DNA from: Zygnema cylindricum
Taxonomy: Eukaryota > Streptophyta > Zygnematophyceae > Zygnematales > Zygnemataceae
Direction of reading: 5' to 3'
DNA: 12,181 nucleotides
Assembly: GCA_037447655.1 (NCBI GenBank)
Contig: JBBHKE010000309.1
Location: 1 to 12,181 of the forward strand
Made by a program: the position numbers and the translations under genes. This document shows positions 1-7,146 of the stretch, piece by piece. The notes under the pieces are model-generated. The model was not told where the DNA came from. It saw nothing but the letters and a program-made list of their open reading frames with translations, and ran no database searches. The stretch's first letter is position 1; each line of letters begins with the position of its first letter.

Positions 1-46
<46 letters not shown>
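1..46. repeat. (GA)n microsatellite
   Basis: An almost pure AG dinucleotide run ends in a short G run. It lies just downstream of the probable exon 5 donor, so it is CT-rich intronic RNA if that donor is right. Confidence 0.9.
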
Positions 47-47
<1 letters not shown>

Positions 48-60
48 ATATAATCCGTAC

Positions 61-264
61 AGCAAGGTACAACCGCCACCGGAGCCCTGGCCTTTATCGC
101 GAGATCCAATACGACATCTGTCAGTCTCCCACAGGCGTGCACCGAGACCAGGAGAGTGGAGGAATTGGGTGCCACGTGGCACATGTCTCCCTCCACATAT
201 CTCAGCCGGCCAATGAGGTGAGGCCATGTGTGCACCAAAGCCGCCTCTAAACGAAGGGCACTCG
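61..264 (-). CDS. Exon 5: methyltransferase-like core, end uncertain
   Basis: The acceptor is TTTTTATATTCCAG|CG (intron ends at 265). The exon encodes SALRLEAALVHTWPHL, IGRLRYVEGD, then STLLVSVHACGRLTDVVL and IKARAPVAVVPCC. YVEGD and VSVHACG..TD fit the third and fourth strands of the fold, and a PCC motif follows. The likely donor is TTGCT|GTACGG at 61/60, splitting the second Cys codon. The frame also stays open through TDYIPP into a GA microsatellite, so the exon could run on to about 47 or beyond. The rest of the protein lies left of the window. Confidence 0.84.
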
Positions 265-3200
265 CTGGAATATAAAAAGAAAAAAAGAGGGAGTCAATAG
301 TGACGGAAATAGAGATTAAAAAAAGTACATAGTGAATAGTATGGATATAGATAGAAGAGGTAGTAAATGGAATGGATGGTACACAGAATCAACGGTAAAT
401 AGAATATATAATAATGGATAGCAAATCGATTTGATAGTAAATAATTAATAGAATCGGTAGTAAATTGAATAGATAGTAAAAAGTTAAAACTTTATTATGC
501 CTAATGAGGCCGGTGTGCACCAAGCCGCCTCCAAACCATGGGCACTCGCTGGGATATTAAAAATAAATAAAGAAAGAGTTGAGAGTGAAGAAAATAGAAA
601 ATAGATAGACGGGATTTTGTACAGAAAAGAGAGTAATGGATCGCAAATGTATTTGATAGTAAATATAATAGGTAATAGAATTGATAGCAAATTGAATAGA
701 TAGTAAAAAGGTAGAACTTATTAATGAGGCTCCGCCTCCAAACGAAGGGCACTCGCTGGCATATATAAAAAAAAAGAGAGAGTCGATAGTGAAGAAAATA
801 GAAAATCAAAAGAGTAGATAGAAAATAGAATGGATATAGATAGAAGAGGTAGGAAATAGAATGGATGGTAAACAGTATCGAAAGTAAATGGAATGGATGG
901 CAAACAGAATCGAAAAAAAACTGAAAAAAAAACCGATAGTAAATATAATAGATAGCAAATAGAAGGGATGGTAAAGAGGATGGATGGTAAATAGAATCGA
1001 CAGTAAATAGAATAGATAGTAATGGATAGCAAGTCGATTTGATAGTAAATAAAATAGATAATAGAATCGGTAGTAAATAGAACAGATAGTAAAAAGGTAG
1101 AACTTAATTATGCCCAATGAGGCCGGTGTAGAGTAAATAGGGAAGAAAATAGAAGAATAAGAGTAGATTTTGTACAAAATAGAGAGGTAAATAGTATAGA
1201 TATTAAATAGAATCAATAGTAAATAGAATAGATGGTAAGATGACCTCGCTGATTCGGTTCTATGCAACAGTTTGTAAACTGAACCGGCGGTTTTTGTTGT
1301 TCGTAACAATTTTTAACTGAATTCCCAATTCCGTTCTGTACAAAATGTGGGTATTCTCCCCATTCTCGTGTTCCATTCTATTTATGAATCCCCTGAATCT
1401 ATTTGGTAGAAAATGGAGGTTTACATCCATATCCATTTATATCCACTCTATTCATCAACTAAGGCAAGGTTGTCGTTTTGAAGATGAATTTTCGGAAACT
1501 TGTTCAAAACTAAACATATTTTTTGAAATAAAATTTATAGAAATAAACATTCTTAAAAATAAACATATTCTTAGAAATAAACATATTCTTAAAAATAAAC
1601 ATATTTTTAGGAATAAACATCTTTTTAGAAATGAATGTGGGTTAACATCCATATTCATATTAAGATATAGCATCGTTGAAGAAATACACATAAATGACAA
1701 AGTTGACAATTCAACAATCCTTATCAATTAATATTTCTTACTTCATTTTCGAAATAAATGGGTCGTATGGTTTCCATTTTGAACTATCGTTTTGTTTTTC
1801 AAATTATCATTGAAAACTATCGCTCTGTTTTCAAATTATCATTGGAAACTATAGTTCCTTTTCAAACTATTCACATTCTTTATTCACTACAAGTTTGTAT
1901 TATTTAGGGTTTTCTAGGGTATCAAGGAGAGGGAAGAGAGAGGGGGAGAAAGATAGTGGAGAAGAGGGAGAGAGAGAGGGATATATTAAGACAATTGTTA
2001 AAATTGACTCACCAGGTTTATATTTGTCGACACAAAGAGCTATTCGTAAACGAGGCTCGGAGAGGAGGAGGACCTGAAAGGTTGAAACATTTGTTTTTTT
2101 AGGATTAAAAATATTCTAGTAATAAACATATTTTTAGAAAATAACACATTTTTTGAAATAAACATAGTTTTAGTAATAAACGTAATTTTAGAAAATGATA
2201 TTACTACATTTATTACTACTATTATCACTATACTATACCTTGTATACATAATTATATAACAATATAATATTGATAAATATATGTATACCATGTAATATTA
2301 CATTATATGATATGATATACTATTTATACATATATATGCACATCATATATATACATAAATAATAGAGGGAGAGGGAGAGGAGAGGGAGAGAGAGAGAGAG
2401 GGAGAGGGAGAGGAAGAGGGAGAGGGCGAAGGAGAGGGAGAGGGAGAAGGAGAGGGAGATGAAGAGGGAAAATTGTAGGAGAATCGATTTTAAACAAAAC
2501 ATTGATATAAATGAGATTTCACAAGTTTCACCTCCCATTATTACCCAGACAAGGAAACCCTAACCATCAGAAACCTAAGAAACCCTAAATCTTACCCAGG
2601 GATGGAACCCTGAATAGCCCTGGAAAATCCTAGAAATCCCTAAAAAATCATTAAAACCATAAAAAACCTGAGAGCCCCGAACATCTTACCCAGGCAAGAA
2701 AGCCATGTCCGGCTGCGAGATCAACCAATGTCACGTCATGGTCCTTGAAAAAACGTCTAAACCGTTTCTGAACTCGTCTTCCTACCTGCCCTGCCCGAGG
2801 GTTGCAAAGAAAAAGACAAACACAAAATGCCATTTTGAGGGAAAATTTTAGAAGTTTGTGGAAAAATTTAACGAGTTTGAGGGAATTTGAGGGCATATTG
2901 ACAAAAAATGAGGTTATCTAAGAGGAAAATGAGGCAATTTTAAGAGAAAAGGAGGCCATTTTGCGGGAAAATGAGGCCATTTAAAGAGAAAAGGAGGCCA
3001 TTTTGAGAAAAAATGAGGCCAAAATTGAGAGAAAGTGAGGGCATTTCGAGGCAGAATGAGGCCTTTTGAAGTGAAATGAAAAAGAGGCCAATTGGAGGGA
3101 AAATGTAGCCATTTAGCGAGGGAAAAAGACAGCATTTTGTGCAAAAAAGAATAAAGATTAACCTTAAAAAATACAACAGCGAGAAATACAGCCGTAGAAA

Positions 3201-3696
3201 ATACAACAACAGATAATAAAACTGTAAAAAATACAACTGTATGATAAAAATCCCACCTCCCAAGCTTCAAAAAACTCTTTCCGAGGAAGACAATTTGCCT
3301 CACACACCGCCCTCCCTAAGCGAGCATATAACGTCTCTCCTTCGAAAATTCCCGCGTCTTTATTGTCAAGTCTCGACCGAGAAGCCGGATTCACATGATG
3401 CCCGTATTTATCCACAAGCCTGGACCAAAAAACTAAGGGTTTATTAACCCTTACAGAGGGGTTTTGATTGGACCAGCCAATCTAGAACCTCCCTCCAACT
3501 TTCATTCTCTCCAAACATCGAAGCTCTGCAAATCCCATTCCACACCATCTTAAAAAAAAAAGATTGGAAGGGAGAAAGAGAGGGAGGGAGCCGGAGGGAG
3601 GGAGGGAGAGGGGGAGAGAGAGAGAGACACACTAGTACCAATTCAACTCAGTTCACAAAGCGACAAAGAAAGTGAACAGAAAAATCTTGAATTCAG

Positions 3697-3739
<43 letters not shown>

Positions 3740-3749
3740 AATATTACTA

Positions 3750-3791
<42 letters not shown>

Positions 3792-4854
3792 GAGAAAAAA
3801 AGAGAGTAATTTTGGTAAAAAAATATCTTAAGAGTTTAATACAGTAAAATCCACTATGAGGTCCCACCCCAGACTGGAGCATTTTGCTTTTTCCAAGTCA
3901 TTCGTTCCGCTTGTTTCAGTTTCGTTGCGGTGGTTGTATCGTAATTGGGGCATTACAGATCATGGCCTTCCTTTTCAAAAAATTCGGGTCTTCAAATGCT
4001 TAATTGTTTGGGTTGAAACAAACAATTAGTTTGAAAATGTTGAAAATAAAGATTGACTTAAGAGTTCAGGAACAGATAAAATTCAAGAATTTATTTTAAA
4101 AAAATTGTTAATTGCACCCAAAAAATTTGTTGAGGGCAAGCAAAAGAATATACTAAGTGGAGTATGAAACCCCAATCTCCACCAGTATGTTAAGTATACA
4201 AGAGTATACTTTGAGGAGTCCATAATTTGTACTATACTTTATCTCCATATTTTATGCATTAAATTTAATAAAATAAACTAAAAGACTTTCTTTAAACAGC
4301 AAAAAAAAAACTTAATAAACTTCTGTACTTCTGTTTCTTTTTAATAAACTTTCTGTACTATACATTGTGTGCTATCTTTTCTGGACTATACTCTATGTAA
4401 TATGTTTTATGCACTTTACTTTGTGTACTATACAATGTGGAGTATACTACTAGGATTACGCATTCGAATACACATTGCAATGGGTATATAATACGAGTAT
4501 AATATATATTGAAATATTTAATGTGGATTACACAACTAGAATAGGAATAAAAAATGGGCATATCATGCAGAGTATTGGAACGTAAAATGAGGATTACACA
4601 AAAAGAATATATTATACTATGTGGAATATGCGATGGGTATATTCATAAGAGTATAGAACATAATGGGATATATAATGTGGACTACACAATTGGAATAGGA
4701 ATAAACAATGGATATTTTTAAGGAGCAAAAAAACTCCTTTTTACGCCTTTTACTCCTTTTACTCCTTTTTTATGGAGTTTTTTATATTGGAATGTACATG
4801 AGATTACATGATTAAAATATACAATGTGGAACATGCAAAGGGTATACTATATAG

Positions 4855-4892
<38 letters not shown>

Positions 4893-6162
4893 ATATATAT
4901 ATAAAGATATACAATGTAGATTACACAATTGGAATGTGGTATGCAATAAGCAATGGATATATGATACTCCATATAGTGTATATTGGGATATACAAAAAGG
5001 AAAAAGGATAAAGAATTTTACATTGTGAAATATACGAAAGTATAAGATGTGGAGTATACAAAGTCGATATACAATGGGGTATACACTTTGGTAAAGTGTC
5101 AACAACCCAAAAGTGATTCTATTCACCACCATTTTTGGTGTGGATTGTTTATATTCCAAAGGGGGATTCTATTGACCACCACTATTTAGCTTTTTGGTAA
5201 ATTGTTTTTACCCCAAAAGTGATTTTATTCAGTACCATTATTAGAGTGGATTTTGGTAAAGTGCCTAAACCTAAAAATTGCCATGGATGCAACGTGTTAA
5301 ATACACATAAAAAATAAGTTATTATGACTTTGTTAGAAGATATATATTTTGTCAAACAATGTTAATCCGTACAGATTTTTGCACAATCGATTTTAAGGGA
5401 ATTCTGTACCAAATGTTTTATATGTTTCATATTTAGGAGGTTCAAATCACTTTAACCCTAAAAAAAATATTAAATAAGTTAAATGGTGTCAACACATTAA
5501 GTTGTAGAGTTTCTCAAAGAACTCTTGAGCTCCTACTAGGGGTTTTAGGGTTCTCAAGAGTTTTTTTTTTTTGAAGGATTTGAAAATACTAACCTTAAAG
5601 GTTGCAATGAAATTTTTGTTTTTATCAAAATATCTTTTTTAAATTCTTCAAGAGGCGTAAATTCATCCAAAGAGTCCCAGTCTTCTTCTATTTCTTCTTT
5701 TATTTCTTCTTTATTTTTTTCGCCAATGATGTTTTCAGTGGAGAATTTTGCAGCTCCTTCTAAAATTTCTGCAGAATTTTCTTCAAAATTTTGTTCAAAA
5801 TTATTTTCAACATTCTTTTCAAGCTTTTCTTCCGGATTTTCTTCAAGAATATTTGAAAAAAGGGAATATGTGTTCCCAAAACATAAATACTTATTATTTT
5901 TTAAGATAGTTCTGATTCCGAATTCTTGAATACTAATTCGATTTATAGTCAAAGAGGGAGAGAGGTAGGAAGAGAGAGAAACAATAGAAGAAAGAAATGG
6001 CGGAGAGAGAGGGAGGGAAAGGGAGCGAGAAGGACACGAACGAAGATAGGGCGGAAAGAGCGATAAATGTGGAGAGAGAGAGGGAGAAGACGAGAGAGTA
6101 GAGGAAGAAAGGAGTTTGAAAGAGGGAAGGAGGGGAGAGTGGCGGAGATGTACGGAAGCCAT
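61..6162 (-). CDS. Plastid-targeted SAM-dependent methyltransferase-like protein, five exons in window, 3' end missing
   Basis: Whole-gene entry. Joined exons are 6162-5594, 3419-3257, 2785-2690, 2073-2013 and 264 to about 61, giving about 364 residues with no in-frame stop. Residues 1-60 are a Ser/Leu/Pro-rich transit-like peptide, 105-180 an acidic linker, and from about 185 a class I methyltransferase-like domain. The SAM-loop motif I VDLAAGHGFLAW is at about 265-276, the strand-2 acidic end ALCVD at about 288-292, YVEGD at about 319-323, VSVHACG at about 336-342 and PCC at about 363-365. All introns begin GT and end AG, and exon lengths of 569, 163, 96 and 61 nt keep one frame throughout. 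The substrate is not evident: RNA, protein and small molecules all remain possible. I recall the motif pattern LPRKE..E.WE plus VSVHACG plus PCC from uncharacterised plant, algal and bacterial methyltransferases, but cannot name the family with certainty. The gene looks intact rather than pseudogenic. Plastid location is inferred from composition. Confidence 0.82.
211..1235 (-). repeat. Four-unit tandem duplication containing copies of the exon 5 edge
   Basis: Units begin (plus strand) with AATGAGG at 211, about 503, 723 and 1116. In unit 1 this is the real start of exon 5. Units 2 and 3 keep the acceptor CCAG|CGAGTGCCC and the first codons (503-548 and 723-755). Unit 3 has lost an internal stretch of about 14 bp. 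Unit 4 keeps only AATGAGGCCGGTGT (1116-1129). Units 2-4 are each preceded by a shared GATAGTAAAAA(G)GT(A/T)..ACTT segment, and all spacers are degenerate TAGTAAATAGAAT repeats. Unit spacing is about 292, 220 and 393 bp, all within intron 4 apart from the true exon. Confidence 0.8.
1537..1640. repeat. 18-bp minisatellite in intron 4
   Basis: Unit consensus is TTAGAAATAAACATATTC, in about five to six slightly diverged copies. It creates an artefactual repetitive reading frame on both strands. The same unit reappears at about 2098-2205 in intron 3, on the other side of exon 4. Confidence 0.85.
1781..1880. repeat. 32-33 bp direct repeat in intron 4
   Basis: AACTATCG(T/C)T.TGTTTTC followed by AAATTATCATTG recurs from about 1781, 1814 and 1846 (last copy AACTATAG). 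About three copies lie roughly 130 bp downstream of the exon 4 donor in transcript order. Confidence 0.75.
2013..2073 (-). CDS. Exon 4: 61-nt micro-exon carrying motif II
   Basis: It is bounded by CAACCTTTCAG|G and ACCTG|GTGAGT, both close to consensus. It encodes VLLLSEPRLRIALCVDKYKP plus one base. LxxxxxALCVD is the second strand of the Rossmann fold, whose terminal Asp usually contacts the SAM ribose. It links exon 3 (LAAGHGFLAW) to exon 5 (A-SALRLEAAL) with exactly the phase required: 61 nt leaves one base and exon 5 supplies two. On its own it is far too short to detect as a reading frame. A family of 18-bp repeats lies in both flanking introns. Confidence 0.86.
2098..2205. repeat. 18-bp minisatellite in intron 3, related to the one at 1537-1640
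   Basis: Diverged units of the TTAGAAATAAACATATT type, about 18-20 bp each. The array begins about 25 bp upstream of the exon 4 acceptor in transcript order. Confidence 0.75.
2364..2468. repeat. GA-rich (GGGAGA)n tract in intron 3
   Basis: A purine-only stretch of GAGAGG and GGGAGA units with few interruptions, pyrimidine-rich in the transcript. Smaller GA tracts lie at 1925-1981 in intron 4 and 3568-3627 in intron 1. Confidence 0.88.
2537..2700 (-). repeat. Imperfect copies of the exon 3 donor junction in intron 3
   Basis: The true junction reads TTGCCTGG|GTAAGATG (around 2690). Related copies TCCCTGG|GTAAGATTTAGG (around 2598-2585) and TTGTCTGG|GTAATAATGG (around 2550-2535) follow in the intron. 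The middle copy keeps a perfect GTAAGA donor. Spacing is about 51 and 94 bp. Confidence 0.65.
2690..2785 (-). CDS. Exon 3: SAM-binding motif I
   Basis: This 96-nt exon encodes 32 residues: VGRRVQKRFRRFFKDHD, then VTLVDLAAGHGFLAW. The second part is the hydrophobic strand plus the acidic and Gly-rich loop (motif I) that binds SAM in Rossmann-fold methyltransferases. It follows a pyrimidine-rich tract (TTTGTCTTTTTCTTTGCAA), with AG acceptors at 2791 and at 2786. The second keeps phase 0 and gives WEVGRRVQ across the junction; the first would add five bases and break the frame. The donor is CCTGG|GTAAGA, a very good match to the plant consensus. Confidence 0.86.
2824..3140. repeat. GAGGCCATTTTGAGRGAAAAT minisatellite, intron 2
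   Basis: About 14 degenerate units of 20-22 bp (core GAGGCCATTTTGAG and GAAAA) fill most of the 471-bp intron 2. They also produce spurious phenylalanine-rich reading frames on the minus strand. Confidence 0.85.
3257..3419 (-). CDS. Exon 2: start of the methyltransferase-like domain
   Basis: The acceptor is TTTTTTGGTCCAG|G (intron ends at 3420), and the entry phase supplies the third base of the Arg codon left by exon 1. The exon encodes 54 residues, including LVDKYGHHVNPASRSRL, EGETLYARLGRAVCEAN and CLPRKEFFEAWE. The ARLGRAVCEA..LPRKE..E.WE helix precedes the SAM-binding domain and continues directly into exon 3. The donor is GGGAG|GTGGGA, in phase 0. The intron upstream is 2,174 bp and the one downstream 471 bp. 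The exon has no ATG in this frame, which argues against a separate gene starting here. Confidence 0.83.
3699..3787. repeat. (AT)n microsatellite in intron 1
   Basis: Two runs of alternating TA, interrupted by ACATAAATATTACTATATATTA. A third short run lies at 4861-4904. Confidence 0.92.
4370..5080. repeat. Degenerate tandem array based on ATGTGGATTACACAATTGGAATA
   Basis: Anchors ATGTGGATTACACAA, ATGAGGATTACACAA, ATGTGGACTACACAA and ATGTAGATTACACAA lie at 4521, 4587, 4675 and 4914. Weaker GTATACTATGTGG and GTACTATACATTG relatives lie around them. The array is interrupted at about 4719-4782 by a palindromic AAGGAG/CTCCTT stretch and by an AT run. Confidence 0.7.
5091..5285. repeat. Three-copy direct repeat, GATTCTATTCACCACCA core
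   Basis: Cores lie at 5115, 5165 and 5221, each preceded by CCAAAAG or CCAAAGG and followed by ATTATTAG.GTGGATTTTGGTA or a variant. GGTAAAGTG occurs at both ends (5089 and 5253). Copies are 50-56 bp apart. Confidence 0.7.
5520..5562. repeat. Inverted repeat next to the intron 1 donor
   Basis: Perfect 10-bp arms AACTCTTGAG (5520-5529) and CTCAAGAGTT (5553-5562) with a 23-nt loop. In the transcript the hairpin would begin about 31 nt after the 5' splice site. Confidence 0.75.
5594..6162 (-). CDS. Exon 1: start codon, transit peptide and acidic linker
   Basis: The start is the first in-frame ATG. Its context (CAGCCATGGCTTCC) is a typical plant start, giving Met-Ala-Ser. Residues 1-60 are rich in Ser, Leu and Pro, hold several Arg and His, and have almost no acidic residues, as in a chloroplast transit peptide; much of the coding strand here is a CT tract. 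Residues about 105-165 reverse this and are rich in Glu and Asn (LEENPEEKLEKNVENNFEQ and onward). The exon then reads DWDSLDEFTPLEEFKKD and SLQPL. It ends in phase 2 at TTTAAG|GTTAGT, a good donor. The open frame continues upstream to 6258 without an ATG, so that extension is not used. The linker matches no domain I recognise. Confidence 0.8.
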
Positions 6163-6246
6163 GGCTGAAACCTTTAAAAAAACGACAGCCGGCAAGGTTT
6201 CAAATAAGTTGGAAGAAATGCACAACGTTTTAGGGTTTGTAGCCTG
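6163..6246 (-). promoter_or_regulatory. 5' leader and proximal promoter with telo-box
   Basis: This is the 84-bp stretch between the ATG of the methyltransferase-like gene and the inner edge of a hAT-like element. Read in the gene's direction it contains AAACCCTAA (6238-6230), a telo-box 68 bp upstream of the ATG. In plants this element is common near start sites of translation and housekeeping genes and binds telo-repeat-binding factors. No TATA box is visible here. The transcription start is unknown and may lie inside the transposon. Confidence 0.55.
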
Positions 6247-6505
6247 CAGAGGTCGCACACGGTCAACCGAAACCGTGACCGACCGTTAACCGACCGCCCG
6301 CGCCGGATCCGGAACGGATTCGGTTGCCAAATTTTGGGGGTCGGGCGGTTACGGTCGGCTGATTCACCAGGAAAAAAAAAACGGTCGGTTACGATCGGTC
6401 AACCAAAAAACAAAAAAAAAAGAAAATTTTGTACTGTCCCTATAATCCAACATTCTTGTACTTTGTACTCTTTGGCATCGTGGAAGTACGTGACATCATG
6501 ATTAG

Positions 6506-6896
6506 CGTCGCAAATCTGACACGGTACTGTAGTAAGCTAATTTATTTCGCAAATCAAAGGGAACGCGACAAAGCGTCGCAAATCTGACACGGTAGTACAC
6601 TATTCATTTCGAAAATCTTAGGGAACGCGACAAAGCGTCGCAAATCTGACACGGTACACCTTGAATCGTTATTAGCGTATAGAAATTATTAGTGTAAATA
6701 ATAAATTAGTGTCACTCATTCTAATTTAGTGACAGGAGACGTGGCAGATTATGGTCCACATCCTTAAATAGTATAATTTATTCTATTTAAGGTATCGATG
6801 TCAAAATATTGGGGTGCCGATATAGCGTACATAAGGCTAATAACGATTCACGGTGTAGTAAACTATTCATTTCGCAAATCTTAGGGAACGCGACAA
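6506..6896. repeat. Three-copy 62-67 bp tandem repeat inside the hAT-like element
   Basis: Units start AGCGTCGCAAATCTGACACG at about 6506, 6573 and 6635 and end GGGAACGCGACA. The third unit is split by the MITE at 6657-6855 and resumes at GTAAACTATTCATTTCGCAA. Confidence 0.85.
6657..6855. mobile_element. TA-flanked MITE, copy 1 (199 bp), nested
   Basis: Inverted ends are CACCTTGAATCGTTATTAG and, reversed, CACCGTGAATCGTTATTAG, flanked by TA on both sides. The neighbouring intact tandem unit (ACGGTAGTACACTATTC) gives the empty site and shows that exactly TA was duplicated, which suggests the Tc1/mariner superfamily. The interior holds a perfect 10-bp hairpin CCTTAAATAG/CTATTTAAGG (6762-6792). 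Confidence 0.85.
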
Positions 6897-7146
6897 TTCG
6901 TAATTATTGGCTTATTCCGTTGTACATTGATAACTTTTGTACTTTTTCGGTTACGGGCGGGCACGGTTAGTCGCGAAAAATCAAGATTCAGTTAATTTTT
7001 TTTTTCGTAAACGACGGTCGGTTAACGGTTAACAATTTTGGAGCGTGACAAAACTCAGTCGGGCGTCGGTTACTCAGATTTTGAAAAAAAAAAACGGTCG
7101 GTTTCGGGTATAATTTTTTTTGACTTTGCGACCTCTGCCTTGTATT

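Larger units (their letters stand above)
3420..5593 (-). other. Intron 1 of the methyltransferase-like gene (2,174 bp)
   Basis: It begins GTTAGT and ends TTTTTTGGTCCAG. It contains a GA-rich tract (3568-3627), an AT dinucleotide tract (about 3699-3787), a degenerate 65-88 bp tandem array (about 4370-5080), a 50-56 bp direct repeat (about 5091-5285) and a strong inverted repeat next to the donor (5520-5562). I see no supported gene in it on either strand. Splicing is inferred from phase and sequence continuity, not from transcripts. Confidence 0.75.
6247..7137. mobile_element. hAT-like non-autonomous element (891 bp)
   Basis: Perfect 11-bp terminal inverted repeats CAGAGGTCGCA...TGCGACCTCTG start with CAG, as in many hAT elements. 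Both ends carry clustered subterminal motifs (ACCGACCG, CGGTCGGTT and AAAAACGGTCGG) in opposing orientations, typical of transposase-binding regions. The interior holds a 62-67 bp tandem repeat and a nested MITE. There is no coding capacity. A clear 8-bp target duplication was not found: the flanks are GTAGCCTG and CCTTGTAT. The superfamily call therefore rests on the ends only. It lies 84 bp upstream of the methyltransferase-like start codon. Confidence 0.7.

Noticed and set aside
484-1309. Several minus-strand open frames rich in Phe, Ile, Leu, Ser and Tyr
   Set aside because: They are translations of TAGTAAATAGAAT repeats and GA/CT tracts within intron 4. The recurring SA..LEA segments are explained by copies of the exon 5 edge.
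1345-1731. 128-codon plus-strand frame with ILKNKHILRNKH repeats
   Set aside because: It arises from an 18-bp minisatellite, whose period keeps any frame open.
2560-2650. AAACCCTAA-like repeats resembling telomeric DNA
   Set aside because: They are irregular (CCCTAACC, ACCTAAG, CCCTAAATC) and short; within intron 3 they look like chance or decayed repeats rather than a telomere.
2914-3303. Minus-strand frames of 107-129 codons over intron 2
   Set aside because: They arise from the 21-bp minisatellite and run through the exon 2 donor in other frames.
3444-3650. CT-rich (minus strand) stretch followed by ATGs and a 34-codon frame (MVWNGICRAS...), looking like a separate promoter and first exon
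   Set aside because: It is in a different frame from exon 2 and no donor gives the right phase with a plausible intron length. Exon 1 at 6162-5594 joins exon 2 perfectly, so this is treated as intron 1.
3643-3882. Minus-strand frame with long Tyr-Ile runs
   Set aside because: Translation of an AT microsatellite.
3930-4010. Minus-strand TGTAATGCCCCAATTACG, resembling an LTR start, and a short plus-strand frame ending FKKFGSSNA
   Set aside because: No second LTR copy, primer-binding site or polyprotein was found in the window, and the plus frame is too short and lacks support.
5440-5462. GGTTCAAATCAC resembling a tRNA T-loop
   Set aside because: No matching acceptor stem, D-arm or anticodon arm upstream.
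5726-5929. 67-codon plus-strand frame rich in Phe and Ser
   Set aside because: Antisense shadow of the Glu-rich linker of exon 1.
6163-6258. In-frame extension of exon 1 by 32 codons to 6258
   Set aside because: It has no ATG, starts inside a transposon terminal repeat, and the MAS start at 6162 has good context and begins a transit-like peptide.
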